NCBI RefSeq assembly: GCF_016757215.1
Contig: NZ_JAESIY010000011.1
Location: 1-64,000 of the forward strand
Direction: 5' to 3'
Length of the DNA stretch: 64,000 bases
DNA from: Fulvivirga sediminis
GTDB taxonomy: Bacteria; Bacteroidota; Bacteroidia; Cytophagales; Cyclobacteriaceae
The position numbers were made by a program, and so were the translations under genes. This document shows positions 53,556-62,697 of the stretch, one piece after another; position 1 is the first letter of the stretch; every line of letters begins with the position of its first letter. The notes beneath the pieces were generated by a model that saw only the letters and a list, made by a program, of their open reading frames with translations, ran no database searches and had not been told where the DNA came from.

Positions 53556-55823
53556 ATGGATATACTTATAATTTTCAGATTATTATTCAGGAAAATCTGG
53601 TGGCTGGTTATAATACCGGCAGTGATAATCGTCTTAGCAGTTGTTCTCACAATTAACATGCCTTTAAAGTATCAGTCTACAGCTCAGTTAGCTACCGGGT
53701 TTACCCAAGAAGGACAAATACAGGTTACTGATGAAAGGATGAATTTAAGAGATGCAGGAGTGAAGTTTAGTAACCTTGTTGAAACCATGACTTCTGAGTT
53801 GATTCTAACATTATGTACTTATAAACTTGCTTTGCATGATTGGAAAGAGTCAGACGTTCCGTTTAAGACTTTAGATCCTGATGATGAAGCTGCAGCTCTT
53901 CTCACCCCTCAGAGCAAGGAGAAATTTATTAAAATAATAGAAGAGAAGTACGAAAAAATGGAGCTTCTCTCTAGCTACAGTGCTGAAGATCAGATGCTTA
54001 TTGAAGTTTTGGCTGGCTATGGTTACTTAAGCTGGCAGCTTATAGAGAACTTATCTGTTTTCAGGGTAAGAGATACTGATTACGTAAAGGTTCAATACTT
54101 ATCTTCTAACCCGATAATGTCGGCGTTTGTAGTTAACAATTTGAGTAAAGAGTACATCAGGTATGAAAACTCTTTGAATAAAAATTTCTCTGGTCAGTCA
54201 GTTGATTTCTTCAGGAAACAGTTTGCAGCTAAGGAACAAGCATTGCAACAAGCTACTAAGGCCTATAATGATTTTAAGACCGCTACTGGTGTGCTTAGTT
54301 ATGAAGGGCAGAGTGATGCTCGTATCACTCAGGTTTCTGAATACGAGCTTATGAAGGAAAATGCTGAGAGTGAAATATCTAGATTAAGACTATCTATAGC
54401 AGATGTAAACAGAAGATTAAGCCAGCTAAATAGCGGTGATAATAGAGCTGAGATTAATGGTAAAATAGTAGAAATAAGAAATAAGATAGATCAGCTTAAC
54501 GAGCAGTATAGGCAGTCAGGTTCTACTGATACAGAATTGGCTAATTCAATAAAAGATCTGAAATTTCAACTTCAGGTTCAAATGACGCAGCTGGCAGATC
54601 AAGAGGCATTAGAGGGGGCTGGTTCTGGCTATACTAAGGAGCAGTTAGAGCAACAAAGGGATGAGTATCAGCTGGCTCTACAAGTAGAAAGAAATAAAGT
54701 AGCTCAAATTAATAGTAAGTTAAGACAATTAGGATCTAATATGTCTGGCTTTGCAAGTAATGAAGCTCGTATGGAAAGGCTCAGAAGTGAACTTGAAAAT
54801 GCTAAAGATGAGTATAATGAAGCTCAGAGCAGATATAACACTGAGTTAAGTAAAGCTATGGTTTCAGAAACTTCTGTTAAACTTATTATTGCGGGTCAGC
54901 CAAATGGAAACCCAGAATCGAGCAAAAGATGGATTATAGTACTTATGGCCGGAGTAGCTAGTTTCTTTATCTGTGCATTTGTGATTGTTATCATGGAGTT
55001 TATGGATGCCAGACTCAAAACACCTGTTCAGTTTAAGAAATTGGTAAATATGAACTTGATAGGAACCATTCCTTTTATACCAATAAAAGATCCTGAATTG
55101 CCTCTTCTGTTTAAAAACAATAAAGTAGAAAAGCCAGAAAGAGAAACTTTCAAGCATTTTCTGAGAAAGTTGAGGTATGAAATGGAAAGAAAAGATGATT
55201 CAGTTTATCTTATTTCCAGCAATAAGCAGGGAGAAGGAAAGACCTTTATTATCCTTTCTCTTGCCTTTTCTCTAAGTCTTATTAAGAAGAAAATACTTAT
55301 TATAGATACCAACTTTAGAAATAATGCTCTTACCCGAATATTATTGCCAGATCAGGCTGATAGGAAGCGCATTAAGGCCGGACAGTTTTTATTAAACTCT
55401 CCTGACTTTAATAGGGAAGAAGGTAAAGATGCCAAATACCAAAAGTCTGAAAATAAAGCAGATACAGATGAAGAGTTTGTGAGTGGTATTGTTTCTCCAA
55501 CAGCTCATAGGCAGATTCATATCATAGGTAACACAGGTGAGCAGGCTTCTCCTTCCGAAATTTTTGCAGGGAGAGATTTCCAGAACATGATTAAACAATT
55601 GAAGCTTAATTATGATTACATCTTTTTAGAAGGTCCATCACTTAATGAGTTTTCTGATACCCGAGAGCTTATTGAGTATTCAGATAAGGTAGTTACCGTA
55701 TTTTCTGCTGATTCAGTTATTAAGCAAATTGATAGAGAATCTTTAGAATTTTTAAATGGAATTAAGGACAAGTTGAGTGGAGGAGTACTCAATAAGCTGG
55801 ATATTAAAGATTTAAAGCAGTAG
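53556..55823 (+). CDS. Wzz/Wzc-like polysaccharide chain-length protein with degenerate kinase domain
   Basis: The 755-residue protein has a membrane segment near 13-32, a Wzz-type periplasmic region with long coiled coils (about 215-455), a second membrane segment near 460-485, and a cytoplasmic BY-kinase-like domain. Walker A reads QGEGKT near 558, and Walker A' reads ILIIDTNFR. The usual Walker B IIDTPP near 688 reads FLEGPSL, and there is no tyrosine cluster at the C-terminus (LDIKDLKQ). It likely sets polymer length and links to export but may not autophosphorylate. It continues the MBG operon after 21 bp. Confidence 0.85.
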   Translation: MDILIIFRLLFRKIWWLVIIPAVIIVLAVVLTINMPLKYQSTAQLATGFTQEGQIQVTDERMNLRDAGVKFSNLVETMTSELILTLCTYKLALHDWKESDVPFKTLDPDDEAAALLTPQSKEKFIKIIEEKYEKMELLSSYSAEDQMLIEVLAGYGYLSWQLIENLSVFRVRDTDYVKVQYLSSNPIMSAFVVNNLSKEYIRYENSLNKNFSGQSVDFFRKQFAAKEQALQQATKAYNDFKTATGVLSYEGQSDARITQVSEYELMKENAESEISRLRLSIADVNRRLSQLNSGDNRAEINGKIVEIRNKIDQLNEQYRQSGSTDTELANSIKDLKFQLQVQMTQLADQEALEGAGSGYTKEQLEQQRDEYQLALQVERNKVAQINSKLRQLGSNMSGFASNEARMERLRSELENAKDEYNEAQSRYNTELSKAMVSETSVKLIIAGQPNGNPESSKRWIIVLMAGVASFFICAFVIVIMEFMDARLKTPVQFKKLVNMNLIGTIPFIPIKDPELPLLFKNNKVEKPERETFKHFLRKLRYEMERKDDSVYLISSNKQGEGKTFIILSLAFSLSLIKKKILIIDTNFRNNALTRILLPDQADRKRIKAGQFLLNSPDFNREEGKDAKYQKSENKADTDEEFVSGIVSPTAHRQIHIIGNTGEQASPSEIFAGRDFQNMIKQLKLNYDYIFLEGPSLNEFSDTRELIEYSDKVVTVFSADSVIKQIDRESLEFLNGIKDKLSGGVLNKLDIKDLKQ

Positions 55824-55825
55824 TA

Positions 55826-55927
55826 ATGCAGGATAATTCATCCAAAAAGGCAGGGTTAAAAATTATTGTCATCAGCTTCGCTTTGATAACATACCTGTAT
55901 ATTTTTTATACAACACTATTTAATTGA
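55826..55927 (+). CDS. 33-residue membrane peptide between Wzc-like and Wzy-like genes
   Basis: The frame from ATG 55826 to TGA 55927 reads MQDNSSKKAGLKIIVISFAL, then ITYLYIFYTTLFN. A basic-polar start and one hydrophobic helix (residues 11-31) fit a small inner-membrane protein. It begins 2 bp after the Wzc-like stop and its TGA overlaps the ATG of the polymerase gene (ATGA), so it sits in a coupled position. The tight coupling argues that it is translated. Confidence 0.6.
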   Translation: MQDNSSKKAGLKIIVISFALITYLYIFYTTLFN

Positions 55928-57354
55928 TGAGTAAAATTCTTGAAGTTTCTGAGAGGAAGTTATTCGGAGTGCCAGTGCTATTTTTCGCACTGTTAATATT
56001 CTGTGCCATGATAACATCCCTTATCCCTCTATTTGGATGGAAACTTTTTGGGGTAGTATTAGGTGCAGTGGTGGGGCTATCCGTGGTAGTAATTGCTTTT
56101 ACAAGCTATAGATTAGCACTAATGATATTTGGTGCCTACGGATTTTTGCTATTTTTGATAGGGGATACCCTACGGCTAAACTTGCCAATGGGTGTGCCTT
56201 TCGAAATTTTGATCGGGATAATTTTCATTGCTATCCTTGTTAAAAATAAATATTCTGAAATTCATGAAGAAGATAGCAACCCTTTTGCCAATGCTTATGG
56301 AGTGACTCTATTACTTTTTTTAGGTTTAGACCTTATCTTAATTGTAAATTCTCCATTGGAAAGCTTTATACCTTCAATTAGGTCCACCTTCTCTTTGGTA
56401 ATGGGATATTATTGCTTCTATAAAGGCTTTAAGTCTAAGCAGTTTATTAAGAATTTTATTGTACTCATATTGGCATTATCTTTTTTTGGTGCGTTATATG
56501 GTTTGCGACAGGAGTATGTAGGACTTACTGATGCAGAGTGGCAATGGTTAACCAGTGATCCTAGGAGATTTCAGCTATTCTATATCTGGGGACATGTAAG
56601 AAAATGGTCTTTCTTTTCAGATGTAAATGCATGTGGATTAACCATGGCCTTTACCGGTATATTCTCTATTGTAATGGCATTTGGTCCATTTAAAACTACC
56701 AATAGAATTATATTGGTAGTTATGGCAATAGCTATGTTGTTAACCATGAGTTACTCAGGTACAAGAACAGCCACAGCTATGGTGCCTTTGGGCTTAGCCT
56801 TTTACTTTTTGCTCACTATAGATAAAACTCGCACATTACTTATTTCAGCTGCGGTAATACTCATATTCGGAGCACTTATATTCGGCCCTTTTTATGGATC
56901 TACACTTAATAGAATAAGATCTACTTTTAATTCAGATGATCCGTCACTGAATTTCCGTGAGTATAAAAGGAAGAAACTCCAATCTTATGTATTGTCACAC
57001 CCTATAGGTGGTGGTCTGGGTACTGCTAATGAAACTGCGGGAAGGTTAAGTACAACATATGACCCAGATAATGGTTATTTAAGAACGGCTCTGGATAAAG
57101 GTATACCCGGTCTGCTTGTACAGTTAGCCTTGTTTTTTGTCTTTATGATACTAGCAACAAATGCTTTTTACGATATGAAATTTGAACGCAATAAGGCAAT
57201 AACAGCTGCTTTTATGGCTTCATTTTTCGCAATTACAGTCGCTCAATTTTTTCAGGATGCAGTGGAACAGAAACCTATTAACTTGTTGATATTTTCTGGT
57301 ATAGCAATGGTATTAAGACTGAAAGAATTAGACGATAAGGGCGAGCATATATAA
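55927..57354 (+). CDS. O-antigen ligase / Wzy-like polymerase family membrane protein
   Basis: Starting at the ATG 55927 (an in-frame TTG lies one codon earlier) gives 475 residues with about twelve hydrophobic segments. A large periplasmic loop contains the Wzy_C-type features MSYSGTRTATAMVPLGL and HPIGGGLGTANE followed by DPDNGYLRTALDKGIPG. Such proteins either polymerise repeat units (Wzy) or ligate glycan to lipid A core (WaaL). The neighbouring chain-length and flippase genes favour Wzy. Its start overlaps the preceding peptide gene. Confidence 0.86.
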   Translation: MSKILEVSERKLFGVPVLFFALLIFCAMITSLIPLFGWKLFGVVLGAVVGLSVVVIAFTSYRLALMIFGAYGFLLFLIGDTLRLNLPMGVPFEILIGIIFIAILVKNKYSEIHEEDSNPFANAYGVTLLLFLGLDLILIVNSPLESFIPSIRSTFSLVMGYYCFYKGFKSKQFIKNFIVLILALSFFGALYGLRQEYVGLTDAEWQWLTSDPRRFQLFYIWGHVRKWSFFSDVNACGLTMAFTGIFSIVMAFGPFKTTNRIILVVMAIAMLLTMSYSGTRTATAMVPLGLAFYFLLTIDKTRTLLISAAVILIFGALIFGPFYGSTLNRIRSTFNSDDPSLNFREYKRKKLQSYVLSHPIGGGLGTANETAGRLSTTYDPDNGYLRTALDKGIPGLLVQLALFFVFMILATNAFYDMKFERNKAITAAFMASFFAITVAQFFQDAVEQKPINLLIFSGIAMVLRLKELDDKGEHI

Positions 57355-57414
57355 ATTATATTAATAATCAAATAAATTACAAACCTTTAGTTAGGCTTAA
57401 AAAAACTTTTATAA

Positions 57415-58110
57415 ATGAAATCACTGACCTTTACTCTAACTCTTATTTTAATTAGCCTATTCGGGCTAAATGCACAGACTATTGATTATGATAGAATCGT
57501 TTTGCCAGAAGATGCTCAGGACATTACCATTGAAGAAAGGTTAGTGCAGTTGGCATGGCAAAATCATCCGGATAATAAAATCTTATTTAGAGATAAACAA
57601 GCGGCTAAATATAACATGAGATCTACCCAATGGTCTTGGTTAGAGCAGATTAATATTTCTGGTAACTTAAATGAGTTTACACTTGATAAAGATAGCGAGA
57701 GAAATAATTTTTACCCTCGATATAACTTTTCGGTAAGTTTTCCTTTAGGAATGTTTGCTACAAGGCCGTTGGCAGTAAAGCAGGCTAGAGAGATGTATAA
57801 AATTACTGATGATCAAATAAAAAGTAAGATGATTCAGGTAAGAGCTTCTGTTTTAAGTAGCTATGAAAACTACAAGACTAATAAAGAGATTTATGAGATA
57901 GAGGCTAGTGCTACTCAAGATATTGAAGCCAGTTTCCAGCTTACCGAGCAAAGATTTAAAAATGGTGAAGAAAGCTTGGAGAATTATAGTAGTACTCTAC
58001 GCTCATTTAATGATCAGAAAAGAAAAGAAATTAATGCTCGAAATGCCTATAATTTAGCTAAAATAGAATTAGAGTCACTGATAGGCCTTAAATTAGAAGA
58101 GGTTCTATAA
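57415..58110 (+). CDS. Half-length TolC-like outer-membrane protein
   Basis: The 231-residue protein has a signal peptide (LFGLNAQ) and reads like a single TolC repeat. It has an initial helix (RLVQLAWQNHPDNKILFRDK), barrel-type strands (QINISGNLNEFTL, NFSVSFPLGMF) and long coiled-coil helices ending NAYNLAKIELESLIGLKLEE. Normal TolC proteins contain two such repeats in about 430-480 residues. It may form a hexameric or otherwise unusual channel for the polysaccharide, since no Wza-type gene is seen here. It is co-directional, 60 bp after the polymerase. Confidence 0.72.
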   Translation: MKSLTFTLTLILISLFGLNAQTIDYDRIVLPEDAQDITIEERLVQLAWQNHPDNKILFRDKQAAKYNMRSTQWSWLEQINISGNLNEFTLDKDSERNNFYPRYNFSVSFPLGMFATRPLAVKQAREMYKITDDQIKSKMIQVRASVLSSYENYKTNKEIYEIEASATQDIEASFQLTEQRFKNGEESLENYSSTLRSFNDQKRKEINARNAYNLAKIELESLIGLKLEEVL

Positions 58111-58142
58111 CAGATAAATGATAAAGTGAAAAGGGCAATTTT

Positions 58143-59489
58143 GTGAAGAAACTTTTAGATCTATTTAAGACAAGTAGAAAATCTTACTGGGTAAGATCTG
58201 GTACTTATACGCTACTCGGGCGCTCCAGTAATTTGATATTTGGTTTTGTTAACTTTCTCGTATTAGTAAGAGCTCTAACAGTAGATGAGCTTGGTACATA
58301 TACGCTGTTCATGACTATATGTACCTTCATGGAGTTGATAAAAGGCGGGTTCATAGGTAATCCTTTAATACAATACTCATCTACCCTTACGGGGAATGAG
58401 TATACCAAAGTGATTTCTGCATCACTATTTCTCAATATCTGCATTAGTTTACTTCAGGTAGTGGTAATCCTCGTTTTCGCATTTTGGCTGAGCGATTTTT
58501 GGTCAGCCCCGGAATTGAAGCAGATGTTCATTATCTATGCAATTACTTATGTAATTAACATTCCGTTATCTCACATGAACTGCATACAGCAGGCCAATTT
58601 TGATTTTAAAGGTAGCTTCTATTCTAATTTCTTTAGGCAGTTAATCATGTTCTCATTTATACTTTCATATCTTTTTGGGTATAAATATGATGTGGTAGAC
58701 CTAAGTTATGTGCAGTTAGTAAGTATAGCGGTAGCTTTGGCTTTTGGTGTATATTTTGGGAAACAATACTTCTCTTTTGATAAGAATATATCGAAAGAAT
58801 GGTTGGCGAAATTATGGAATTATGGTAAATATACTTTTGGTACTAACGTTAGCTCTAACTTCTTAAGAAATATAGATTCATGGATGCTGGCCAAAATGAT
58901 ATCGCCCCTTGCTACAGGATTTTATAATCCAGCCATACGTTTGGGCAATTTGTTTGAAGTGCCTACTACTACGCTAACCTCCATTGCTTTTCCAAAACTG
59001 GTGCAAAGAATAAAAAATGAAGGTGAGGGGGCAGCACGCCATCTATATGAGAAATCAACAGGGTATATTTTTGCGATTATGTTACCTGTAGTATCGCTGG
59101 TTGTAATTTTTGCTGATTATGTGGTTTTAATTATAGCAGGAGAGGGGTTTGAAGAAACGGTGCCAATTTTACGAATAACTATGCTTTATGGACTGATTGT
59201 TCCCTTTAACCGACAGTTTGGAATTACTTTGAGCGCTCTAGGAAAGCCTCATTATAACTTCTATTTTGTGTTTGGAAATGCTATTGTAAATACAATACTG
59301 AACTACTTTTTCATTAAACAATTTGGTCTGATTGGAGCTGCCTTGGCCACTCTTACTACATTTTTACTTACATTGATCTACAATCAATACTACATCCATA
59401 ATAAGCTTAATGTAAAGTGGAAAAGGATATTTGGCTACAGCTTGGCTTTTTATAAAGTAGGATATGCCAAGGCTAAATCAATATTTTAA
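58143..59489 (+). CDS. Wzx-like oligosaccharide flippase
   Basis: The 448-residue protein has about twelve to fourteen hydrophobic segments and the polysaccharide-biosynthesis (MATE-fold) start GTYTLLGRSSNLIFGFVNFL. Further features are FTGxNVSSNFLRNIDSWMLA-like and FGLIGAALATLTTFLL at the end. It should flip undecaprenyl-linked repeat units across the inner membrane. Its start codon is GTG at 58143. It lies between the TolC-like gene and a glycosyltransferase, matching a Wzx/Wzy assembly locus. Confidence 0.9.
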   Translation: MKKLLDLFKTSRKSYWVRSGTYTLLGRSSNLIFGFVNFLVLVRALTVDELGTYTLFMTICTFMELIKGGFIGNPLIQYSSTLTGNEYTKVISASLFLNICISLLQVVVILVFAFWLSDFWSAPELKQMFIIYAITYVINIPLSHMNCIQQANFDFKGSFYSNFFRQLIMFSFILSYLFGYKYDVVDLSYVQLVSIAVALAFGVYFGKQYFSFDKNISKEWLAKLWNYGKYTFGTNVSSNFLRNIDSWMLAKMISPLATGFYNPAIRLGNLFEVPTTTLTSIAFPKLVQRIKNEGEGAARHLYEKSTGYIFAIMLPVVSLVVIFADYVVLIIAGEGFEETVPILRITMLYGLIVPFNRQFGITLSALGKPHYNFYFVFGNAIVNTILNYFFIKQFGLIGAALATLTTFLLTLIYNQYYIHNKLNVKWKRIFGYSLAFYKVGYAKAKSIF

Positions 59490-59496
59490 TTAGAAA

Positions 59497-60708
59497 ATGC
59501 AGAAACAAGATAATAGAGATATCGTTATTTTAGCCCTAACACGCAGTGATGCTCCTTATTCATCTACTACTACATCTTTGGCTAAAGAGTTTTCAAAGCA
59601 TCAAAGAGTGTTTTTAATTGATAACCCTGTTACATGGGCGTTTGCATTGAAAAACTTTAGTAGTCCTATTGTAAAGAGGCGTATTAAGGCATTCTTTGGC
59701 ATTAACTACACGCGTAGCTGGGTAAATGAAAATCTGATTGTTATAACTATGCCTCTCATGTTGCCTATTAACTTTTTACCGGCAGGTAAATGGTATGATC
59801 GGCTTGCTCGTTTCAATAACTGGCTCTTTATGAGAAGGTTGAAGAAGGTGTTTGCGAAATTTAATATTAATGAATATTTATATTTAAACTTTTTTAATCC
59901 TTTTTACACACCTCAATTTCCCAAATCTTTGGAGCCTAAAGTTAACGCATATTATACTTTGGATGATATCTCTCAATCTGCATATGTTAGTAAACACGGC
60001 CCAAGACTAGAAAAAATTGCTTTTGAAAAGTCTCATATCAGTTTTGGAACTTCAAAGATGCTTACCAGTAATAACGAAAAATATGCCCGGATAATGAGAT
60101 ATTTGCCTAATGCAGCGAATATTGACTTATTTAGGCGGAAATCCACTTCCAGCTATAATTTACCGGCTGAGTACAAAGGTATCGAGAAGGATCTAATAGT
60201 TTTTACAGGTCATTTAGATGTAAGAAATGATGATGATATAATTAACAAGATTGCTGAATCTTTTCAAGATAAAATACTGGTTATAGTAGGGTTTGTTTCT
60301 TGGAATGATAAGCAGCTGGCAAGGTTAACTAAGCATGGTAATGTTTTGTTTACGGGGAGTAAGCCTATCGAGGAATTACCTCATTACCTTCATTATGCAA
60401 AATGCGCCATTATTCCATTTAAATGTAATAAACTCACAAATAGTATCTATCCTCTCAAAATTAATGAATATCTAGCCGCGGGTTTACCAGTAGTGTCTAC
60501 GCCATTTTCGGAGGACATTCGGAGTTTTGAAGATGTCATATCTATTGAAGCTTCTCCTGAAGGCTTTGTTAAGGCCATATCGCAAGAGATACTTCATGAT
60601 AGCGAAGATCTCAGAGAAAAAAGAATTCGCTATGCAGAAAGTAACTCTTGGTCTAGTAGGGCCCAGTCTCTCCGACAGTATGTAGAAGAAGTTAATACTT
60701 CTTCTTAA
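59497..60708 (+). CDS. Group 1 (GT-B) glycosyltransferase
   Basis: The 403-residue protein has a GT-B layout with an N-terminal acceptor half and a C-terminal donor half. The donor motif is LKINEYLAAGLPVVSTPFSE, preceded by VLFTGSKPIEELPHYLHYAK. Soluble or membrane-associated, it adds one sugar to a lipid-linked repeat unit. It starts 7 bp after the flippase stop. Its 3' end overlaps the converging pyruvyl-transferase-like gene by 17 bp. The donor sugar is unknown. Confidence 0.85.
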   Translation: MQKQDNRDIVILALTRSDAPYSSTTTSLAKEFSKHQRVFLIDNPVTWAFALKNFSSPIVKRRIKAFFGINYTRSWVNENLIVITMPLMLPINFLPAGKWYDRLARFNNWLFMRRLKKVFAKFNINEYLYLNFFNPFYTPQFPKSLEPKVNAYYTLDDISQSAYVSKHGPRLEKIAFEKSHISFGTSKMLTSNNEKYARIMRYLPNAANIDLFRRKSTSSYNLPAEYKGIEKDLIVFTGHLDVRNDDDIINKIAESFQDKILVIVGFVSWNDKQLARLTKHGNVLFTGSKPIEELPHYLHYAKCAIIPFKCNKLTNSIYPLKINEYLAAGLPVVSTPFSEDIRSFEDVISIEASPEGFVKAISQEILHDSEDLREKRIRYAESNSWSSRAQSLRQYVEEVNTSS

Positions 60709-61573
60709 GTAATTCGAATTTTTCTAGTAGTTGCTCTACTTTGGAGTCTAAGATGTTAGATCTACTTAATTGTGGTTCTAACGTTTTTATATGTTCCATT
60801 TTATCAACTAATTTGTTTATCAAAAATGCACTTTGGTAAACTTCGTAAGAAGATAAAACTCCAGACAATAATCCGTTAGGAATTTTAACTTTCATTTTAC
60901 CTCTTATTACTTCTCTCATAAAATCAGTGTTATGGTAATAAGAACCCACTTGGAAAGGGCTATAGTTCATTTCTAATGAAGAACACCAGTCTGTCCACTT
61001 GAAGTTGTTAATGCCTTTATATGATCTTACAGGTATCCAGGGTACCCGAAGAGCGTCAGCTACTATGGCAGCATGCATTGCTTCAGCTATTACTACTTCA
61101 GATTGCTTTATTTTTTTTAGAACAGTTTCAGGATCTTCAGTTGGGCTTATGTAATTAATACCACTTTGCTCAGCTATTTTACGCCAGTCAAACTTCAATT
61201 CACTTTCCCAATGTGGCATAAATGAGAATTTATATTTCTTCTCCTCATTATTGACTTCCATATTTCTTAGGAGCATAGCACCATCTACTACTGCTAAGCT
61301 TTTATCAATGTTCAAAGCTTCGCAGGTTTTTGGACCTCTTACACAAAAGATGTCGTAGGTGTCATCTAAAGTAGGTATGCTACCATAGGCATAACCACTG
61401 CTAAATACAACCTTTTTTGGAGCTGTTTGGGTTTCTCCGAAACCTAAAATAGAACCGATTCCCAAAAATTGAATGTCTGAATTCTGATCAAAAAAATCTG
61501 GTAAGTAATGTTTAAATATTCTTGGGTTTAATGCATCGCCAAAATTTGCCGATTCATAATAAGTTAATTTCAT
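60692..61573 (-). CDS. Polysaccharide pyruvyl transferase family protein
   Basis: The 293-residue protein fits the CsaB/WcaK-type family: it begins MKLTYYESANFGDALNPRIF, contains VKKVVFSSGYAYG-like KKVVFSSGYAYGS and FCVRGPKTCEALN, and has EVVIAEAMHAAIVADALRVP near residue 160. Family members attach ketal pyruvate groups to surface glycans, though relatives with other roles exist. The C-terminal helix is charged and coiled-coil-like. It is the only minus-strand gene in the cluster, overlapping the GT-B gene by 17 bp, and starts 178 bp before the next glycosyltransferase. Confidence 0.83.
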   Translation of the reverse strand: MKLTYYESANFGDALNPRIFKHYLPDFFDQNSDIQFLGIGSILGFGETQTAPKKVVFSSGYAYGSIPTLDDTYDIFCVRGPKTCEALNIDKSLAVVDGAMLLRNMEVNNEEKKYKFSFMPHWESELKFDWRKIAEQSGINYISPTEDPETVLKKIKQSEVVIAEAMHAAIVADALRVPWIPVRSYKGINNFKWTDWCSSLEMNYSPFQVGSYYHNTDFMREVIRGKMKVKIPNGLLSGVLSSYEVYQSAFLINKLVDKMEHIKTLEPQLSRSNILDSKVEQLLEKFELLKKKY

Positions 61574-61751
61574 AATAAATTAAGGATGGTTGGTTTTAAT
61601 ACTCACTAAGTTAGGTTTGGAGATTTTTGGTTAGTTTATGAAGTAAATGAATATATTTTAAACATTTAATCCGTAAAGTGATTTATTAATAATATAAATT
61701 TAGCTTAAGTCTATTTTTAAATATATTTGAAATAACATCTATATCTAATCA

Positions 61752-62684
61752 ATGTTTAGAATTAATAATCCAAATTGGATAAATAAGGAAATTTTGAATG
61801 TGAACAGCGTAGATAAGTATTCCGAAGAATTCTTATTACAGCTGAAAGAACGCTTGCGTAAGGTTGTGAGTGATAAACCACAGGTAACGGTATGCATTGC
61901 TGCTTGGAATGAAGAAGTAAACATTGTAAGATGTCTTGATTCTTTGAGTCGTTCTAAGTCACAGACACCATTTGACATCTTAGTTGTTAATAATAATTCA
62001 ACAGATCGTACACAGGAGATGTTAGATCAGCTAGAGGTACAAAATGTGTTTCAAGCAATTCAGGGTTGTGGTATTTCTCGTGAGCTAGGGCAGCAGAAGG
62101 CTAAAGGTGAATACGTGCTATTAGCAGATGCTGATTGCCTTTATCCTCCTTTGTGGGTAGATGTTATGATGAAATACTTGAAAAAGCCTGGTGTTGTAGT
62201 GGTGTATGGTAAGCACTCATTTTTGGGTGATGAAATAGTTCCAAGATGGAAGTTTTCATTTTACGAACTGGGTAAAAGTGTTATTACAGAGATAAGACAT
62301 GTAAAAAGACCTTATTTGAATGCTTATGGTATGAGTATGGGGTACTTGAAGAAATTTGGATTGCAAGAAGGTTTTGTAACTAGAAACATAAGGGGAGAGG
62401 ATGGAAGAATGTGCCTGGATCTTATGAAGCACGGTAAGGTTATGATGGTAAGAGATGGGCGAAGTCGTGTTTGGACCAAAGAACGGAATTTTGAGAAAGA
62501 TGGAGGTTTATTCAATTCAATTCAGAAAAGAATGTTGAGAGAAGCGGTGAGGTTAAGTGAATACTTCAAAAAACCAGTGCCTCATGATACGAAAACTTCT
62601 GAGAATAATGAATTAACGACGGAGGAATATAAATCCGCTTTAAAATCAAAATTAGGTTTAAAGAAAAGTAAATCTTCAAAATAG
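61752..62684 (+). CDS. Family 2 glycosyltransferase
   Basis: The 310-residue GT-A enzyme has the family start VTVCIAAWNEEVNIVRCLDS, then DILVVNNNSTDRTQEML and the DxD-containing YVLLADADCLYPPLWV. A later NIRGEDGRMCLDLMKHGK supplies the catalytic Asp region. No membrane anchor is obvious. It opens the distal group of three transferases on the + strand, with the next gene 13 bp away. The sugar is unknown. Confidence 0.88.
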   Translation: MFRINNPNWINKEILNVNSVDKYSEEFLLQLKERLRKVVSDKPQVTVCIAAWNEEVNIVRCLDSLSRSKSQTPFDILVVNNNSTDRTQEMLDQLEVQNVFQAIQGCGISRELGQQKAKGEYVLLADADCLYPPLWVDVMMKYLKKPGVVVVYGKHSFLGDEIVPRWKFSFYELGKSVITEIRHVKRPYLNAYGMSMGYLKKFGLQEGFVTRNIRGEDGRMCLDLMKHGKVMMVRDGRSRVWTKERNFEKDGGLFNSIQKRMLREAVRLSEYFKKPVPHDTKTSENNELTTEEYKSALKSKLGLKKSKSSK

Positions 62685-62697
62685 AAATTAAAAAAGT

